Source: JAZDJP01 sp043803805
GTDB taxonomy: Bacteria; Planctomycetota; JAZDJP01
DNA: 64,000 nucleotides
Direction of reading: 5' to 3'
Assembly (NCBI GenBank): GCA_043803805.1
Contig: JAZDJP010000056.1
Span: 21,559 to 85,558, forward strand
Below the pieces are notes generated by a model. That model saw only the letters and a list, made by a program, of their open reading frames with translations, was not told where the DNA came from and made no database searches. The translations under genes and the position numbers were made by a program. How positions within the stretch are numbered: position 1 is the first letter of the stretch; each line of letters starts with the position of its first letter. Positions 1 through 8,684 of this stretch are shown in pieces.

Positions 1-2
1 CG

Positions 3-2942
3 TTTTCCGTGGCGTTGTCAAACCTGCCGCCGGGGGGGACGACCGTCACCCTCACGGCATCGGATGACCTTGGTAACACGAGCGACCCGGTGACGGTGTT
101 GGTCGTCCGGCAAAACGCGCCGCCTGTCGTAACGCTCCTGTCTCCCGCGGATGGCGCCGATTGCCGTCCCGGCGACATGGTGACAATCGAGGCGATGGCA
201 TCGGATCCCGACGGCGCGGTGACACGCGTGGAAATCCATGACGGCGACGCGCTGTTGAAAACGTTCGAGACGTCCCCGTACCGGTTGACACTGGCGGTCC
301 CGGCGGGCCTTCATGACATCACGGCGGCGGCCGTGGATGACGCCGGGAACCGGACGGTGTCGGCGCGGGCGCGCCTGACGGCGGCGTGGCCCTACAGCGC
401 GGCGAAATTCGGTCCGGAGGGGTTGACTCTCAGGGGGATCCGGATCAACAACCGGGGGCAGGTCATCGGGAACGTGCCCCGGGCTTTCTTCTGGGACGGC
501 GTGACGCTTTCTTATCTGGATGTGGCCAATGCCACCGTGATGGCGACGGGATTGAACAACCTGGGCGATGTGGTCGGGAACTGGAGAGGCGATCGGATCG
601 TTTCGTTTTTCCGGAGCGCTGCGGGCGCGATGACGGAGATGGCGCCGTATGTGGATTTGTCAAACGGGTATGCGGTCGAGTACGATGATGAGCCTGCGGC
701 GATTAACGACAGCCGGACGATTGTCGGGAACACGTACTATCTCGAGCGGCCGGTGGTCTGGGCCGGGCCTGGGGCGACCCCTGCTCCCCTCATGAATGCG
801 TATTCCGACGACTATCCATACCTGAGAGGTCGAGTCACCGCCATCAACAACGCCGGGAAAGTTCTCGGGGATGTTGTGTACAGTTCGGATCGTTGGGGAA
901 GCGTATCCTTCTGGCGTGCCGTATGGTGGAATCTCGGGAACCCCGTTCCGGCCGCGTTTTTGAATTCGGACGACGGCAATTATGTGTACAGTCATGCGGT
1001 TGACATCAATGACCGGGGCGAGGTGCTGTTTGCGCGGGAGGCGAGTCAGGATCGGACATTTCGTTTATGGCAAAATGGAGAGGTGACTTCGGTGTCGTCC
1101 TACGGAGCCCTCCGGCCGCCGGGTGCGATCAACGCCTCCGGCACGGTGGTGGTCGGGGGCGGGGGGTATCCGAATCCCTTCACGCTTCGGACCGGGACCG
1201 GGGAGGTTGTTTCGGCGCAGTCTCTCTGCGACTGGAGTATTCCCGCGATGGGGGGCATGTGTTACGTCAACGACATCAACGATCTCGGCCAGATCTTGGA
1301 CGCGGACGTGATTTTGTCGCCGGTGAATTTGATGGCGGGTGAGGTGGGGGAATGGGACGAGGAGCAAAATGGAGTTTTCGTGAATCAGTACAGGGTGCCG
1401 GCGGATGCGGTGGCGATGGTGGTGTCGGGACTGCTTCCGGACATGGAGGATGGTGTGGTGACGCTTTCGGTGACAACAGGGGCAGGAAAGGTGAGAGTCC
1501 GGGATGCGGATGGCGTGGAACTGGCGTTGCCGTATTCCTGGACGGCGCCGGGAGACATCCCCGCGCCGAAATTCCACAAGGTATTATTCCTCGAAGGCGT
1601 CACGCCCAGCGATGCCCCGAAGGATGTGGAACTGACGCTCACCTACCGCCGCCTGGGTTGCGCCACCTGCGGGGAGGCGAATGACAAGGTGCTCGTGACG
1701 GTGGGGGCGATTGACATGGCGGTGGACGGGGACCGCGACGGCGAAATCAAATTCGACAACCCGGAAGACCGGAAACTGATGTTTTGGGTGAATGACGATC
1801 ATGACGTAATTCACTGGACGGATTCGGGTAGTTGGGAAGGAATGGTCAACGATGTTGTTGAGGAGGACGATATCGGCAGCAATGTGGGAGACAGCATCAA
1901 GGATTGTCAGGATAACCTCATTTCCTGCCGACGGGATCTGGAGGATTTTGCGCGGTTGTGGGTGCGGCGGGACGACTTCAACCCGGCGACGGATCAGATC
2001 TTGTTCAAATGGACGAACATCACCTCGGGATCGCCGGGAATCCGGATATTCCGCGCCGCGAATGAAAACGGGGATACGGGTTATCTCACGGATGAGAACG
2101 TTCGGCAAATCAGTACCGTGGTGTGGAACAATTCGGACGGGAGCATGAACAACGCGTATTACAACTACGATCCGTATGCCGATCGGGACAACGGGATGGG
2201 GCTATGCAAGGTGGTTCCGGGCGGGGTGGTGGATGTGACGAGCGTCTATGAATGGCAGATGGGAAAACCCAATTATTTCATCTTTGAAGGGGTAAACCCT
2301 GGGACGGGCGACCTTGAGGTGAGGTTTGTCCGGAGCGGCGTTGTGATGGGTAAAACCCGCGTGAGACTGGAGTTGAAAAAAATCACGGACATGTATCAGC
2401 GGTGGACGGTGGGAGAGGACGAAAACGCGCCGCCGGGAAATCTGGCGGACGTCGGAACGTTCCGGTATCCCGCGCCGCAAACTCCGGACGAGCGGGACAT
2501 GATCCTGTTTGTCCACGGTTACAACCTGCAGACATGGGAGAAGGACCGGTACGCGGAGACGATGTATAAACGGCTCTGGCACACGGGATACAAGGGGCGG
2601 TTCGGGTTGTTCCGATGGCCGACGACGGTGTGCGAATACGGGACGTGTTTCGACAAGAGCGAACTGCAGGCGTGGGGATCGGCGGGAGGGTTTTTGACGT
2701 TGCTCAACCGGTTGAACGCGGGGGGTATTCGGGGAAAATCCGGATTCTGGCACACAGCCACGGGAACGTGGTGGCGGGGGAGGGGTTGCGGTTGGCGGGG
2801 AATAAACAGGTGGTGGATACCTTCGTGGCGAGCCAGGCGGCGGTGGCGGCGCACGGTTATGATGGCGCGGCGCCGTATGCGCCGTTCGGGGCGATGGACG
2901 ACGGCACCCCCAATGCCTACCGGGAGTATTGGACGCCGCTAG
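3..2942 (+). CDS. Large extracellular-type protein: Ig-like domain, HAF-type repeats, then N-terminal part of an alpha/beta hydrolase (5' partial, frameshifted)
   Basis: The frame is open to the left window edge, so the N-terminus and any signal peptide lie outside. Counting from the GTG at 9, residues 1-35 end one Ig-like module and about 37-125 form a second one. Residues about 130-460 hold repeated 'A-IN-x-x-G-xx-G' units like HAF repeats, which may fold as a beta-propeller. A beta-rich and Asp-rich middle region follows. Near residue 835 comes a hydrolase strand with an oxyanion-type FVHGYN motif. The frame is lost at a run of six G at 2720-2725; everything after about 2726 in this frame is out-of-frame noise rich in Arg and Trp. 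The true continuation is the next entry. The substrate is unknown; a secreted lipase or esterase role is inferred from the fold motifs only. Confidence 0.7.
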   Translation, partial: FSVALSNLPPGGTTVTLTASDDLGNTSDPVTVLVVRQNAPPVVTLLSPADGADCRPGDMVTIEAMASDPDGAVTRVEIHDGDALLKTFETSPYRLTLAVPAGLHDITAAAVDDAGNRTVSARARLTAAWPYSAAKFGPEGLTLRGIRINNRGQVIGNVPRAFFWDGVTLSYLDVANATVMATGLNNLGDVVGNWRGDRIVSFFRSAAGAMTEMAPYVDLSNGYAVEYDDEPAAINDSRTIVGNTYYLERPVVWAGPGATPAPLMNAYSDDYPYLRGRVTAINNAGKVLGDVVYSSDRWGSVSFWRAVWWNLGNPVPAAFLNSDDGNYVYSHAVDINDRGEVLFAREASQDRTFRLWQNGEVTSVSSYGALRPPGAINASGTVVVGGGGYPNPFTLRTGTGEVVSAQSLCDWSIPAMGGMCYVNDINDLGQILDADVILSPVNLMAGEVGEWDEEQNGVFVNQYRVPADAVAMVVSGLLPDMEDGVVTLSVTTGAGKVRVRDADGVELALPYSWTAPGDIPAPKFHKVLFLEGVTPSDAPKDVELTLTYRRLGCATCGEANDKVLVTVGAIDMAVDGDRDGEIKFDNPEDRKLMFWVNDDHDVIHWTDSGSWEGMVNDVVEEDDIGSNVGDSIKDCQDNLISCRRDLEDFARLWVRRDDFNPATDQILFKWTNITSGSPGIRIFRAANENGDTGYLTDENVRQISTVVWNNSDGSMNNAYYNYDPYADRDNGMGLCKVVPGGVVDVTSVYEWQMGKPNYFIFEGVNPGTGDLEVRFVRSGVVMGKTRVRLELKKITDMYQRWTVGEDENAPPGNLADVGTFRYPAPQTPDERDMILFVHGYNLQTWEKDRYAETMYKRLWHTGYKGRFGLFRWPTTVCEYGTCFDKSELQAWGSAGGFLTLLNRLNAGGIRGKSGFWHTATGTWWRGRGCGWRGINRWWIPSWRARRRWRRTVMMARRRMRRSGRWTTAPPMPTGSIGRR

Positions 2943-3436
2943 CGGATGGGCAGTTGATCGTGGGGGCAATGGGCGGCGACGGGAAACTTCCGTACTTCAC
3001 GGCGACGCGTGGGGCGCGGCGGTTTATCAACTACTTCAATAAGAAGGATTACGCATTGGACAAATGGGTTTTGGACACCCAGACAAAACCGAACAACGGG
3101 GTGATGGGATGGACGGGGTGGTATTACGGATATGATTCGGCGGGTGGTTTGTTCTACAAGAAACCGGCGCCGGTGTCGTCGGAGCGGATAGCGCTCATCT
3201 TGCCCGGAGAGACCTACGAGATGTTTTCGTTCTGCGCGGAGGCGAGGTCGTACGCGCTGGGGCAGCAGGCGGGGGTGTCGGGCGGAATTTTCACGACGGT
3301 CGGCCAGGTGGATTTGGAGATCGGGGATTATAATTTCGGGGATAAGCATCCTGGGCATAGCGGACAATTTCGGTCAACGTATGCAAAACGAAACAAGTAT
3401 TGGGGACGGTTAATGCTGACTTATTACGGTGATTGA
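2726..3436 (+). CDS. C-terminal part of the same alpha/beta hydrolase (restored frame after a -1 shift)
   Basis: Reading frame 2 continues the preceding gene: one extra G in the G6 run at 2720-2725 would join NAGG to YSGKIRILAHSHGN. That segment contains the nucleophile elbow AHSHGN, with Ser as the likely catalytic residue. The remaining residues are codon-biased like the upstream part and end with TGA at 3434-3436, directly abutting the next ATG. An ATG at 2615 opens this frame, but residues encoded between 2615 and 2725 are out of frame with the true protein. The break may be a sequencing or assembly error, a recent null mutation, or slippage. Without repair, the oxyanion strand and the nucleophile are on separate products. 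Confidence 0.65.
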   Translation, partial: YSGKIRILAHSHGNVVAGEGLRLAGNKQVVDTFVASQAAVAAHGYDGAAPYAPFGAMDDGTPNAYREYWTPLADGQLIVGAMGGDGKLPYFTATRGARRFINYFNKKDYALDKWVLDTQTKPNNGVMGWTGWYYGYDSAGGLFYKKPAPVSSERIALILPGETYEMFSFCAEARSYALGQQAGVSGGIFTTVGQVDLEIGDYNFGDKHPGHSGQFRSTYAKRNKYWGRLMLTYYGD

Positions 3437-4555
3437 ATGTTAAAAGTGATTGGTGCAATTACGGGAATCTTGGTACTGGTGGTCTTGTTGATTGGCTATT
3501 TTCTATGGCCTCTTCGACAAGGTGAGGAATCTACGCCGGGGGTAACGCCGCCCGTAACCGAAGCGTCGACCTCGGTAACAAAACCGGTTTCCACTCCAGT
3601 CATGGCAAAGACGTCTTCGCTTCCGAATGGCCCATTCGTAAAGACGCCCGGATCGGAAAAACTGCTGGCGGGGCCGACGACGGGGATCAAGCCGGAGAAA
3701 CGATCGACGATTGTCGTGGACGATAATGGAAATGTGGCGATTAATATGTGGGGGCGCGTGGTAGATGAAATGGATCAGCCCATCCCAAGCGTCATGGTTC
3801 ATTTTTCCGTGCGCGGAAACAAAACAATGGTTCCTCCATTTGAGGATACGATGACCAAACGGGATATGGTCACGGGTGCGGATGGGCGATTCGAGATTCG
3901 AGGGGTATGGGGAAGAATTGGTGGTTTTGAGATATCCAAGGAGGGTTACGAATTATCGAAGAAGGCCAACATCTCCTACAATTTCACGATGTCCGATGAT
4001 GTGCCTCCAACCAGTCCCGACAATCCCCTGATTGTCCGGATGTGGAAGAAACGGGGGGCGGAGTATATGAAGCACAAGGACCATTACATTTATCCGGCCG
4101 CGCGAGTGAAACATGGGGAGCCATTGTTGTTTAATCTTGGGGATTGTGAAAAAGTGAAGGAAGGCGGAGACCTTCGGATCGTATTGGATCGAAATCCACG
4201 CCAATTGACGGCGGATCATAAGCAATACGATTGGTGGTATGAAATCGAAGTGACAAACGGAGGGGGACTGATTGAAAGCAAGGACGAGTTTATGAATCTG
4301 GCTCCCGGTGAAGGGTATGTGCAACGGATAACGATGGAAATGAAGAAGGATAAACCGGAATGGCGTTCGGATACAACGAGGGACTATTATGTGAGTTTTC
4401 GGAATGCCAGCATGTTTGGGCGATTGAGAGTAACTCTTACAGGCGGTGGACTTGGACAGATCGAAATGTGGACCAACCCCTCCGGCTCCCGGAACCTGGA
4501 ATACGACCCGGCGGTGCAGGATGCACACGCGACGGCGATGCGGGGGCGACCGTAA
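3437..4555 (+). CDS. Membrane-anchored protein with a carboxypeptidase-regulatory-like beta domain
   Basis: 372 residues. An N-terminal hydrophobic helix (residues about 4-26) is followed by a Thr/Pro/Val-rich linker (about 28-90). A compact beta domain at about 98-170 contains the pattern GRVVDEMDQPIPSVMV and GADGRFEIRGV, as in carboxypeptidase-like regulatory (transthyretin-type) domains. The C-terminal 200 residues are not recognised. The ATG at 3437 starts immediately after the upstream TGA, which suggests translational coupling to the hydrolase and a joint role at the cell surface. Base composition is visibly more AT-rich than in the housekeeping operon downstream. No enzymatic motif is seen. 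Confidence 0.75.
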   Translation: MLKVIGAITGILVLVVLLIGYFLWPLRQGEESTPGVTPPVTEASTSVTKPVSTPVMAKTSSLPNGPFVKTPGSEKLLAGPTTGIKPEKRSTIVVDDNGNVAINMWGRVVDEMDQPIPSVMVHFSVRGNKTMVPPFEDTMTKRDMVTGADGRFEIRGVWGRIGGFEISKEGYELSKKANISYNFTMSDDVPPTSPDNPLIVRMWKKRGAEYMKHKDHYIYPAARVKHGEPLLFNLGDCEKVKEGGDLRIVLDRNPRQLTADHKQYDWWYEIEVTNGGGLIESKDEFMNLAPGEGYVQRITMEMKKDKPEWRSDTTRDYYVSFRNASMFGRLRVTLTGGGLGQIEMWTNPSGSRNLEYDPAVQDAHATAMRGRP

Positions 4556-4562
4556 TGAGGCG

Positions 4563-4698
4563 TGGCGGGACTCGGGAAATGGTCGTTCGGAACCTGAAGA
4601 CGTCGGGATCGGAAAAACCTTCGGCGGAGCCGGACAATGGCGGCAAGTTGGGGAAACACTCTCCGATCGTGTTGGATGCCTGTGGAACGCTACTCTGA
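4563..4698 (+). pseudogene. Decayed partial copy of the preceding gene
   Basis: Translation in frame 1 gives a stretch matching KTSGSEKPSAEPDNGGKLGK then SPIV. It aligns with KTPGSEKLLAGPTTGIKPEK then STIV in the linker of the preceding gene (its nucleotides about 3640-3715). The DNA also aligns over roughly 100 nt, including an identical GGATCGGAAAAA block. No start codon, transmembrane helix or beta domain accompanies it, and a stop follows soon after. It is most simply read as the remnant of a tandem duplicate whose remainder was deleted. Confidence 0.5.
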
Positions 4699-4771
4699 CA
4701 GGGAGTTTGAGAGGCCGTTCGGAACGAAGACCAACATGATTGAAGCCATTTTGATTTTTGTTGACGGGAAG

Positions 4772-4801
4772 TTGAAACTCGTGCAATTCCCATGTTATAG
4801 G
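4772..4801 (+). promoter_or_regulatory. Candidate promoter of the purA operon
   Basis: TTGAAA at 4772-4777 and TATAGG at 4796-4801 are separated by 18 nt. The -10-like element ends only 8 nt before the ATG at 4810, so transcription would begin at or beside the start codon. AGGTGA at 4799-4804 could alternatively be a weak ribosome binding site. Confidence 0.35.
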
Positions 4802-4809
4802 TGACTTCC

Positions 4810-6084
4810 ATGAACCGTTGCGTGATCGGCGCCCAGTGGGGGGATGAGGGGAAGGCCCGCATCGTGGACCTTCTCGCCGGAAGGGCCGACGTTGTCGTCC
4901 GCTACCAGGGCGGCGCCAATGCCGGGCACACCATTGTCGCCGGGGACCGGAAGTTCGTCCTCCACCTTCTCCCGGCGGGGATTCTCCACCGCGGCACGAT
5001 GAACGTCATCGGCAACGGTGTCGTCGTGGACCCGCTCGCCCTGATTTCGGAAATCCGCGACCTGCGCCGGCGCGGCGTCGCTGTGGGGAGGAACCTTCTG
5101 CTTTCCGACCGGGCCCACGTCGTCATGCCCTATCACAAGGCGGTCGAGGCCGGCGCCGAGGCGCGGCGGGCGAAGGGGAAAATCGGTTCCACCGGACGCG
5201 GCATCGGCCCCTGCTATTCCGACAAGATGGCCCGGACCGGGATACGGATGGCGGATCTTCTGGATCCGGTAATCTTCCGGGATCGGCTCCGGGCGAACGT
5301 CGCCGAGAAAAACGTCATCCTGAAATGCCTGTATGGTCGGCCGCCGATCGCCTGGAAACCGGTATTCGAGCAGTATCGCCGGGCGGCCCGATTCCTCCGG
5401 CCGTTTGTCGCCGATACGTCCCATTGGATTGATGCGGCCGCCCGTCGCGGCAAGACCATCCTCTTCGAGGGGGCGCAGGGGGGCATGCTGGACATTGACC
5501 ACGGGACCTACCCGTTCGTCACCTCATCCAGCGCCAGCGTTGCCGGTGTCTTCGCGGGAAGCGGAGTCGGTCCCGGACGTCTCGATGCCGTGGCGGGGGT
5601 GGTCAAGGCCTATGTCACGCGTGTCGGCGCGGGTCCCATGCCCACGGAGATCCACGGCCCCGTCGGAGATCGCATCCGGGAGAAGGGGCGCGAGTACGGC
5701 GCGACGACCGGGCGCCCCCGCCGGTGCGGCTGGTTCGACGCCGTGGCGGCCCGGTACATGGTTCGCGTCAACGGCATCACGGAACTCGCCGTCACGAAGC
5801 TTGATATTTATGACAATTTCGAGGCCTCCATCCAGGTGTGCACCGCCTACCGGCTGGACGGGAAACGCATCGAGGGATACCCGGCGGATGCCGGCGCGCT
5901 CGAACGCTGTGTCCCGGTGTATGAGAAATGGCCGGGTTGGAGCGAGGACACGTCGGCGGCGCGGAAGTTCTCCGGCCTCCCCCGGAACGCCCGCCGTTAC
6001 ATCGCCCGCCTCGAGGATGTTCTCGGCGCCCGCATCTCGATGATCTCCGTCGGGCCGGAGCGCGAGCAGATCATTTTCCGGTGA
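4810..6084 (+). CDS. purA: Adenylosuccinate synthetase
   Basis: Converts IMP and aspartate to adenylosuccinate using GTP, the committed step to AMP in the cytoplasm. About 424 residues, normal for the family. The N-terminal signature GAQWGDEGKARIVD is the GTP-binding P-loop with the catalytic Asp, followed by GGANAGHTI with the catalytic His. STGRGIGPCY and VTSSSASVAGVF are also present. The ATG at 4810 is preferred over an in-frame GTG at 4801 because conserved residues begin right after it. First gene of a run of six co-directional genes with spacings from overlap to 21 nt; purA is not always linked to this envelope cluster. Confidence 0.95.
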   Translation: MNRCVIGAQWGDEGKARIVDLLAGRADVVVRYQGGANAGHTIVAGDRKFVLHLLPAGILHRGTMNVIGNGVVVDPLALISEIRDLRRRGVAVGRNLLLSDRAHVVMPYHKAVEAGAEARRAKGKIGSTGRGIGPCYSDKMARTGIRMADLLDPVIFRDRLRANVAEKNVILKCLYGRPPIAWKPVFEQYRRAARFLRPFVADTSHWIDAAARRGKTILFEGAQGGMLDIDHGTYPFVTSSSASVAGVFAGSGVGPGRLDAVAGVVKAYVTRVGAGPMPTEIHGPVGDRIREKGREYGATTGRPRRCGWFDAVAARYMVRVNGITELAVTKLDIYDNFEASIQVCTAYRLDGKRIEGYPADAGALERCVPVYEKWPGWSEDTSAARKFSGLPRNARRYIARLEDVLGARISMISVGPEREQIIFR

Positions 6085-6090
6085 GGACGG

Positions 6091-6822
6091 ATGGCCCCGG
6101 CCGACTCCGACATCCCCGCGATTCCCCGCCACGTCGCCATCATCATGGATGGAAACGGCCGTTGGGCCCGGCGTCGCGGCTATCCCCGCATCCGGGGGCA
6201 CCAAGCGGGGGCGAAGACGGTTCGCGAAATCACCCAGGAGTGCGCGCGTCTCGGGGTTGGCCAGCTTACCCTCTACGCGTTCTCGGTGGAGAACTGGAAA
6301 CGCCCCGGCGCCGAGGTCCGATTCCTGATGACGCTCTATCGGAGGCATCTGATTCGCGAGCGGAAGACCATCATGGACAACAACATTCGCTTCCGGATGA
6401 TCGGCGATCCGGAGCCCCTGCCGCCGGGGGTGCGGCGGGAACTCGCCACGACCGGGGAGACCAGCGCGGCCAATACGGGGATGACGCTCTGCCTGGCGGT
6501 CAACTACGGCGGGCGGGGCGACATCGTCCGGGCGGCGCGGGAACTCGCCCGGCGGGCGGTGAACGGGGAGATCCGCCCCGCGGACATTGATGAGAAAGCC
6601 TTCGCCGCCGCGCTCTCCACGGCGGGGATGCCCGAGCCGGATCTGCTGATCCGGACCGCGGGAGAGATGCGGATTTCGAATTTCCTTCTTTGGGAGGTGT
6701 CCTACGCGGAACTCTGGGTCACGGACGTTCTGTGGCCGGATTTCCGGAAGTCTCACCTCCATGAGGCGCTCCGTGACTACGCGAAGCGCGACCGGCGATA
6801 CGGGGGGCTCGGGGAATCGTGA
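6091..6822 (+). CDS. uppS: Undecaprenyl diphosphate synthase
   Basis: Cis-prenyltransferase that elongates farnesyl diphosphate with isopentenyl diphosphate to make the C55 lipid carrier for peptidoglycan and glycan assembly. 243 residues, standard length. Signature HVAIIMDGNGRWA with the catalytic Asp, GHQAGAK, the TLYAFSVENWKRP segment, and a C-terminal DLLIRTAGEMRISNFLLWE block are all present. It lies 6 nt after purA, and its TGA overlaps the GTG of cdsA, so the three are probably co-transcribed. uppS followed by cdsA is a widely conserved order. Confidence 0.95.
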   Translation: MAPADSDIPAIPRHVAIIMDGNGRWARRRGYPRIRGHQAGAKTVREITQECARLGVGQLTLYAFSVENWKRPGAEVRFLMTLYRRHLIRERKTIMDNNIRFRMIGDPEPLPPGVRRELATTGETSAANTGMTLCLAVNYGGRGDIVRAARELARRAVNGEIRPADIDEKAFAAALSTAGMPEPDLLIRTAGEMRISNFLLWEVSYAELWVTDVLWPDFRKSHLHEALRDYAKRDRRYGGLGES

Positions 6823-7736
6823 ATCGTATGGCAATTCCGGCGAAGCGATGGGAGGCGCTCCGGGCGCGTCTGGCCATGGTTGTCCCGCTCGTCGGGCTCA
6901 TGGCGGTCCTTTTGTTCCTGGATGCGCGGTATCGGACGGATATCGGCGTCAATCTCATCGCCCTCGCGGCGACCATTCTGGGGCTTTACGAGTTCTATTG
7001 CCTCATGGACCAGGCGGGCATCCCTTCCCGCGCGGCGGTGGGCATCCTCTACGGGGTGGGCTATCTCCTCGGCCATTGGGTGTGGATGCACGCCGGGAGC
7101 GGCCTGCCCCGAGAGTCATCGGTGCTTCTCCTCGACACCCTCCTGGTCGGCGCGGTTCTTGCCATGTTCCTCATCGAGATCGCCCACGGTCCCGACACCA
7201 CCACGGTCAGCCGCATTGCGGTCACGCTCCTGGGTGTGGTATACATCGCATTTTTGATTTCGTTCTGTCTGAAACTGGTGTATCTCCGGACGCCGGCGGG
7301 CGGAGACGGCCACGTGTATCTGGCGCTCATGATCGCCGTGGCGAAGGGGGGGGATTCCGGCGCCTATTTCGTGGGGAGCCGGTTCGGGCGGATAAAACTT
7401 CTGCCCCGCATCAGTCCCAACAAGACGCTTGAGGGGCTTTTCGGGGGGCTGGCGGCGAGCGTTCTTGTCGCCATCGGTATCGTCATGAACACGTCGCTTC
7501 ATCCGCTCGGCCTGGCGAGGGCGGCGCTTTTCGGTCTGGTGGTCGGTTTGTCCTCCCAGCTCGGCGATTTCTGCGAGTCCCTCATCAAACGGTGGAGCCG
7601 GGCGAAGGATTCGGGGCGCATCTTCCCGGGATACGGGGGCGTCCTGGACGTGATTGACAGTCTTCTGGTGGCGGGACCGGTGGCCTACCTCATGCTCCGG
7701 TTTTTCGGCATCGCGCCGGGAGGGTGGGGGGATTGA
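6819..7736 (+). CDS. cdsA: Phosphatidate cytidylyltransferase
   Basis: Integral membrane enzyme that makes CDP-diacylglycerol from phosphatidic acid and CTP, feeding phospholipid synthesis. 305 residues with about eight hydrophobic segments starting near residue 13. The C-terminal CDP-alcohol signature reads SLIKRWSRAKDSGRIFPGYG followed by GVLDVIDSL; the usual HGG is YGG here. The GTG at 6819 overlaps the uppS stop, and an ATG three codons later (6828) is an equally possible start. The context between uppS and phoH supports the assignment. Confidence 0.92.
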   Translation: MNRMAIPAKRWEALRARLAMVVPLVGLMAVLLFLDARYRTDIGVNLIALAATILGLYEFYCLMDQAGIPSRAAVGILYGVGYLLGHWVWMHAGSGLPRESSVLLLDTLLVGAVLAMFLIEIAHGPDTTTVSRIAVTLLGVVYIAFLISFCLKLVYLRTPAGGDGHVYLALMIAVAKGGDSGAYFVGSRFGRIKLLPRISPNKTLEGLFGGLAASVLVAIGIVMNTSLHPLGLARAALFGLVVGLSSQLGDFCESLIKRWSRAKDSGRIFPGYGGVLDVIDSLLVAGPVAYLMLRFFGIAPGGWGD

Positions 7737-7757
7737 TCCGCGAAAGGATGATGTTGC

Positions 7758-8684
7758 GTGCCCCAATGGATTGAAATTGAGATCTCCGTGGATGACGCGT
7801 CGTCGCGGCGGCTGGCCCGCGGCCGAAGCGGCATGCTCCGTGATATCCGGGCCGAGTACGGCGTCCGCATCATGGCCCGCGGGGGGATGGTCAAGGTGAT
7901 CGGCCCCGAGCGGGACGCCCGGGCGGCGGCGGCGGCGCTCGAAAAGCGTCTCGCGGCTCCGGAAACGGTCCACGATTCCCGCGCGGGAAATGGCTTCGAA
8001 GACGTCCCGGCGGGGAATGGGATCGGCCCTCTGCCGCGCGGGCGCGTCATCCGGCCCCGTACGGAAGGGCAGAGGCATTATCTTTCCGCTCTGGCCGAAC
8101 GCGACCTCGTCTTCTGCATCGGTCCCGCCGGGACGGGGAAGACCTACCTCGCGGTGGCTCAGGGCGTTTTCTGGCTTCATCAGGCCCGGGTGAAACGGCT
8201 CATCCTTGTCCGGCCGGCGGTCGAGGCGGGGGAGAAACTCGGGTTCCTGCCGGGAGATCTTCGGGAGAAGGTGGACCCGTACCTCCGGCCATTGTATGAT
8301 GCGTTATATGATTTGTTGGATTTCGACACCGTCCGCCGGTACACGGACCGGAACATCATTGAGGTTGCGCCGCTGGCCTACATGCGGGGGCGCACGCTGG
8401 AGGATGCCTTCATCATCCTGGATGAGGCCCAGAATTGCACACGAAAGCAGATGAAGATGTTCCTGACCCGCATGGGGGAGCGCTCCCGGACCGTGGTGAC
8501 CGGGGACGTCACCCAGGTGGACCTGCCGTCGGGAGAGAAGTCGGGGTTGGTGGATGCCATGGAGGTGCTGGAGGGGCTTGAGGCGGCGGCGTTCGTGGGG
8601 CTCACGCACCAGGATGTTGTCCGCCACGCGCTGGTGAAGGCCATCGTGGAGGCCTACCGGCGCCGGTCCGATGGGGAGGCATGA
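7758..8684 (+). CDS. PhoH-family ATPase (PhoH/YbeZ-like)
   Basis: 308 residues. An N-terminal single-stranded-nucleic-acid-binding-like region of about 65 residues precedes a P-loop ATPase. Walker A GPAGTGKT is at 122-129 and Walker B FIILDEAQ at 218-225, with a sensor-type VVTGDVTQVDLP segment after it. PhoH proteins are found next to ybeY and pgpH in many bacteria and are linked to RNA processing or ribosome maturation, although their reaction is poorly defined. Start GTG at 7758; the stop directly abuts the ATG of pgpH at 8685. Confidence 0.92.
   Translation: MPQWIEIEISVDDASSRRLARGRSGMLRDIRAEYGVRIMARGGMVKVIGPERDARAAAAALEKRLAAPETVHDSRAGNGFEDVPAGNGIGPLPRGRVIRPRTEGQRHYLSALAERDLVFCIGPAGTGKTYLAVAQGVFWLHQARVKRLILVRPAVEAGEKLGFLPGDLREKVDPYLRPLYDALYDLLDFDTVRRYTDRNIIEVAPLAYMRGRTLEDAFIILDEAQNCTRKQMKMFLTRMGERSRTVVTGDVTQVDLPSGEKSGLVDAMEVLEGLEAAAFVGLTHQDVVRHALVKAIVEAYRRRSDGEA

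Noticed and set aside
2720..2725. Programmed ribosomal frameshifting in the hydrolase gene
   Set aside because: G6 alone is not a known efficient slippery site, and no downstream stem-loop or SD-like stimulator was evident; an indel or sequencing error is simpler.
4360..4698. 112-aa ORF after the anchored protein gene as a real gene
   Set aside because: Its first half is out of frame within the preceding gene and only the part after about 4563 shows homology, as a decayed copy.
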